This document shows positions 7,067-8,846 of a stretch of 8,846 bases of DNA, piece by piece. The notes below the pieces were generated by a model, which searched no databases, was not told where the DNA came from, and was given only the letters and a program-made list of their open reading frames with translations. The stretch lies in contig PLRZ01000602.1 of NCBI GenBank assembly GCA_003164075.1, positions 389 through 9,234 on the forward strand. The letters are read 5' to 3'. Made by a program: the position numbers and the translations under genes. The number at the start of each line of letters is the position of its first letter. The first letter of the stretch is position 1. The stretch comes from Bryobacterales bacterium (GTDB lineage Bacteria; Acidobacteriota; Terriglobia; Bryobacterales; Bryobacteraceae).

Positions 7067-8362
7067 TCACTGCGCCGCGGGACCGAGCTTGTCCAAGTCC
7101 TTCCGCACTTGCTCGGCGATCAGATGGATTCCATCCCGTCCCACGTCCCCGCCGACCTCCCGCGCGATCTCCTCCAGCACCTTCCGGCGCGCCGGAATCC
7201 CCGTGTCTCCGGCGTGATCCATGGCCGTACTCCAGTTAGAAAAGAAGGTGTACGCAGCGCCCTCCGCTACCAGGTCCGGATCTCCCGGCAGAGAGCTCGC
7301 GCGGGCCTCGTGGATGAGTTCGATGGTCTGGCGGCCACCTGCCGCGAGGGGCTCGATCAACGAGGCGGGTACCTGCTCCAGATTGGCGGCCGCAAGAACG
7401 GCGCGCCGGACCACCGCCGGATCGCCCGGCCGCAGCAACGGCAGAAGTTCCTCGGGATGGGCTCGGACCGCTTGCACCTCCGGGCGCGTGCTCTCCGAGT
7501 TCAAAACGGCGCTCCCACTCGGAATTTCAAAGAAAGGAAGCCATTGGACCAGCGGAGCATCGGCGGGCATCGCCGCCAGGGCCTTCTGCCGCTTCTCCTC
7601 GAACACGGCATCGGCGCTGGGGTGCGCCGCTCTGTAATCGGTATTTCGTTGCACGCGGAAGCGAAACGCGTAATCCAGCACTGCCGGCTTGCCAGCCTGG
7701 GGCACGAATCCCGAGTTACTCCACTGGCTCCACTGCATCAAGGCGGGGCCCGGATGTCGCGGAAGCGGAACTCGAATGGTGACGTCGGTCTTGTGGCCCG
7801 CGTAGACTCGCAGGTACCGAGTGCTGGCTGTTTTCTCCAGATCCACCGCGCATGCCGCCACCCACTGGCCGTCGAGTTCGGGAGCGGTCTTCAAGGTCAG
7901 CCCTCCCAGGACAATGGGGTTCGTTTCCGAGGCGCCATTGGCTGGGTACCGCTGCAGCCAGCAGCCGCTGCCCAGTTCGGATCGCGTATAGTTGTCCGGT
8001 TTCCAATCGCGGGGACATTTCAATTCCACTTCGAGCACCACCTTGTCCCCGTCGAGCCGGGGCCCGTCATCCTGAAGCACCGCGGCCAGGATCCCGGCGG
8101 CCACCGTCAGCGCCGCCACGATTCCCAACGCATACAATTGCGCGGTCGCGAATCCGGAGCGTACCGTCACTGCCGTCACGAGGCCGACGATAAAACCGCC
8201 GATCAGTCCGCCTAAGGTGACGAAGACGGTGAAATAGCCGGACCCCCCTTCGAAATTCGAAATCGACAGCAACTTGATGAGGAAAGCAGCCAGGCCGAAT
8301 GCCGCACATCCCCCCGCCGCGGTCGTCAAGGCAACAACGCCGATCCCGCTTCCCCAGCCCAT
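7067..8362 (-). CDS. Unrecognised membrane protein with three N-terminal helices and a large soluble domain
   Basis: I do not recognise this 431-residue protein. Three hydrophobic segments at about 7-29, 43-66 and 73-95 are rich in glycine and alanine and separated by short loops (LLSISNFEGGSG; VRSGFA). The remaining 335 residues look soluble. About 105-235 are beta-strand-like (KVVLEVELKCPRDW, RYLRVYAGHKTDVTIRVPLP) with cysteines at 116 and 134 and further along; MQWSQWSNSGF and YAFRFRVQRNTDY follow. After about 250 it turns helical, with HPEELLPLLRPGDPAVVRRA and a charged C-terminal helix. With an odd number of helices, the soluble part probably faces the opposite side from the N terminus. 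The ATG is fixed by a strong AAAGGAGG seven bases upstream. No enzyme motif, signal-peptidase site or lipobox was found. It appears to be a single-gene unit, with convergent or divergent neighbours. Confidence 0.8.
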   Translation of the reverse strand: MGWGSGIGVVALTTAAGGCAAFGLAAFLIKLLSISNFEGGSGYFTVFVTLGGLIGGFIVGLVTAVTVRSGFATAQLYALGIVAALTVAAGILAAVLQDDGPRLDGDKVVLEVELKCPRDWKPDNYTRSELGSGCWLQRYPANGASETNPIVLGGLTLKTAPELDGQWVAACAVDLEKTASTRYLRVYAGHKTDVTIRVPLPRHPGPALMQWSQWSNSGFVPQAGKPAVLDYAFRFRVQRNTDYRAAHPSADAVFEEKRQKALAAMPADAPLVQWLPFFEIPSGSAVLNSESTRPEVQAVRAHPEELLPLLRPGDPAVVRRAVLAAANLEQVPASLIEPLAAGGRQTIELIHEARASSLPGDPDLVAEGAAYTFFSNWSTAMDHAGDTGIPARRKVLEEIAREVGGDVGRDGIHLIAEQVRKDLDKLGPAAQ

Positions 8363-8369
8363 ATCCGAT

Positions 8370-8377
8370 CCTCCTTT
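8370..8377 (-). promoter_or_regulatory. Strong Shine-Dalgarno site for the membrane-protein gene
   Basis: AAAGGAGG on the minus strand lies 7 bases before the ATG at 8362, near-perfect complementarity to the 16S rRNA tail. It decides the start. A TAGAAT on the same strand (8393-8398) could be a -10 box but no matching -35 box is visible; it sits in the loop of a 5-base inverted repeat TGGGC/GCCCA (8385-8389, 8399-8403). Confidence 0.7.
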
Positions 8378-8416
8378 AATGGTCTGGGCACTATTCTAGC
8401 CCACGGGAGCCAGCGC

Positions 8417-8448
8417 GGAACTCGGTGATACCTTGATTTAAGAGTTCC
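8417..8448. promoter_or_regulatory. 7-base inverted repeat before the VapB-like gene: candidate operator or RBS-masking hairpin
   Basis: GGAACTC (8417-8423) and GAGTTCC (8442-8448) are perfect inverted copies separated by 18 bases, ending one base before the ATG at 8450. As DNA this could be two half-sites for autorepression by the antitoxin, as usual in vapBC operons. As RNA the right arm contains AGAG of the only purine-rich stretch before the start (8440-8444), so pairing would mask the ribosome site. Which, if either, applies is inference. Confidence 0.5.
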
Positions 8449-8449
8449 T

Positions 8450-8692
8450 ATGACGCTGACCATTTACCTCCCGGACGACCGGACCGCGACTCTTGCGGCC
8501 AAGACGCGGGCGCAAGGTCTCTCAGCGGAGGAATTCGCTCGCCAGGTTCGGGAACACGAACTTGCGCCAACGGTATTTGAACAGGGTTTGGGCTCGTTCG
8601 GTAGCCCGCAAGACTCCGCTTTGCTGGATGAGGTGGTCTCCATCGCATACGAAGAATGGCGGCGGCCGACCAAACCGGCGACCGCGCTCTAA
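8450..8692 (+). CDS. VapB-like antitoxin
   Basis: The 80-residue protein begins with a short beta strand (MTLTIYLPDD, 1-10) followed by helices (RTATLAAKTRAQGLSAEEFARQV, 11-33), the arrangement of ribbon-helix-helix-like VapB antitoxins, in which the QGLSAEEFARQ segment is common. The C-terminal half (ALLDEVVSIAYEEWRRPT) would be the toxin-binding part. The start ATG at 8450 has only a weak purine-rich stretch (AAGAG, 8440-8444). The stop TAA shares its last base with an ATG (TAATG), the junction expected for a following vapC, but the downstream toxin reading frame is broken. It is therefore probably an orphan antitoxin or the survivor of a decayed module. The exact antitoxin subfamily was not verified. 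Confidence 0.72.
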   Translation: MTLTIYLPDDRTATLAAKTRAQGLSAEEFARQVREHELAPTVFEQGLGSFGSPQDSALLDEVVSIAYEEWRRPTKPATAL

Positions 8693-8846
8693 TGATCGTC
8701 AGTTCGGAAATGCCGCGCGTTACGCCCAGGAGCACGGCGTTTTCACTTTCACCAGCGTGACAGTCTCTGAGATTGTCTACGGCTTTCAGTTGAAGGACGC
8801 GCACAGCCAACTGCGCCAGGGCCAGAACTCCTGATGTCGCCCCGCA
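8692..8846 (+). pseudogene. Decayed VapC-like PIN-domain toxin fragment (runs to window edge)
   Basis: An ATG at 8692 overlapping the antitoxin stop begins M-I-V, the usual start of a VapC, but this frame stops after about 22 codons without PIN features. In another frame (8712-8819) the codons read AARYAQEHGVFTFTSVTVSE then IVYGFQLKDAHSQLRQ. I recognise this as the part of a VapC PIN domain around its second acidic residue (the E of VSEIVYG). The expected first motif (hydrophobic-D-T/S-N) is missing between the two pieces, so about ten codons plus a frame change appear lost. The PIN frame then stops at 8832-8834 (QGQNS then TGA), well short of the roughly 130 residues of an intact toxin. With no first catalytic aspartate and no continuous frame the toxin should be inactive. 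Any further remnant lies outside the window. Confidence 0.65.

Noticed and set aside
7109..8215. 368-codon plus-strand frame opposite the membrane-protein gene
   Set aside because: The minus-strand frame has an excellent ribosome site, membrane helices and balanced composition; the plus-strand frame has none of these.

Overview
The window is GC-rich, densely coding DNA from a Gram-negative (diderm) bacterium. An Omp85-family outer-membrane barrel, a periplasmic SurA-like chaperone and a TamB-type bridge protein sit in a row, so an outer membrane is certain. The gene style, small toxin-antitoxin-like pairs (DUF433/DUF5615, VapBC) and an intergenic 'CCACGGATGAACACAGAT' palindrome resemble soil Acidobacteriota of the Solibacter/Bryobacter type. 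That placement is an inference from memory of such genomes, not a demonstrated assignment.

Region 1 (1-6023, + strand) is an outer-membrane biogenesis cluster. It opens with the 3' part of a BamA/TamA-like barrel gene cut by the window edge. After about 200 bases containing a long imperfect palindrome comes a short SurA-N-type chaperone that lacks a parvulin domain. A 1371-residue TamB/AsmA-like protein follows, with its ATG overlapping the chaperone stop (ATGA) and a good Shine-Dalgarno site inside the chaperone gene. The expected division of labour is: the chaperone escorts unfolded outer-membrane proteins, the barrel inserts them, and TamB spans the periplasm as a beta-rich groove linking the inner membrane to the Omp85 partner or carrying lipid.

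Region 2 (6037-7057) holds small accessory genes. On the minus strand, a DUF433 antitoxin-like gene overlaps a DUF5615 PIN-like toxin gene by a GTGA, ending 13 bases from and convergent with tamB. A DUF2442 gene is transcribed divergently from the pair out of a 62-base shared gap.

Region 3 (7067-8362, minus strand) is a 431-residue protein with three predicted N-terminal membrane helices and a large soluble domain, which I do not recognise.

Region 4 (8417-8846, + strand) is a VapB-like antitoxin gene with a perfect 7-base inverted repeat just before its start. It is followed by what looks like a decayed VapC PIN-domain toxin gene running to the window edge.

No tRNA, rRNA, CRISPR array, transposase or phage gene was seen. 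No stretch over 300 bases lacks a gene. I found no convincing wholly new system. The best leads are the Omp85 / parvulin-less SurA / TamB cluster, the palindromic repeat placed within it, and the orphaned antitoxin with a possible operator/RBS hairpin.
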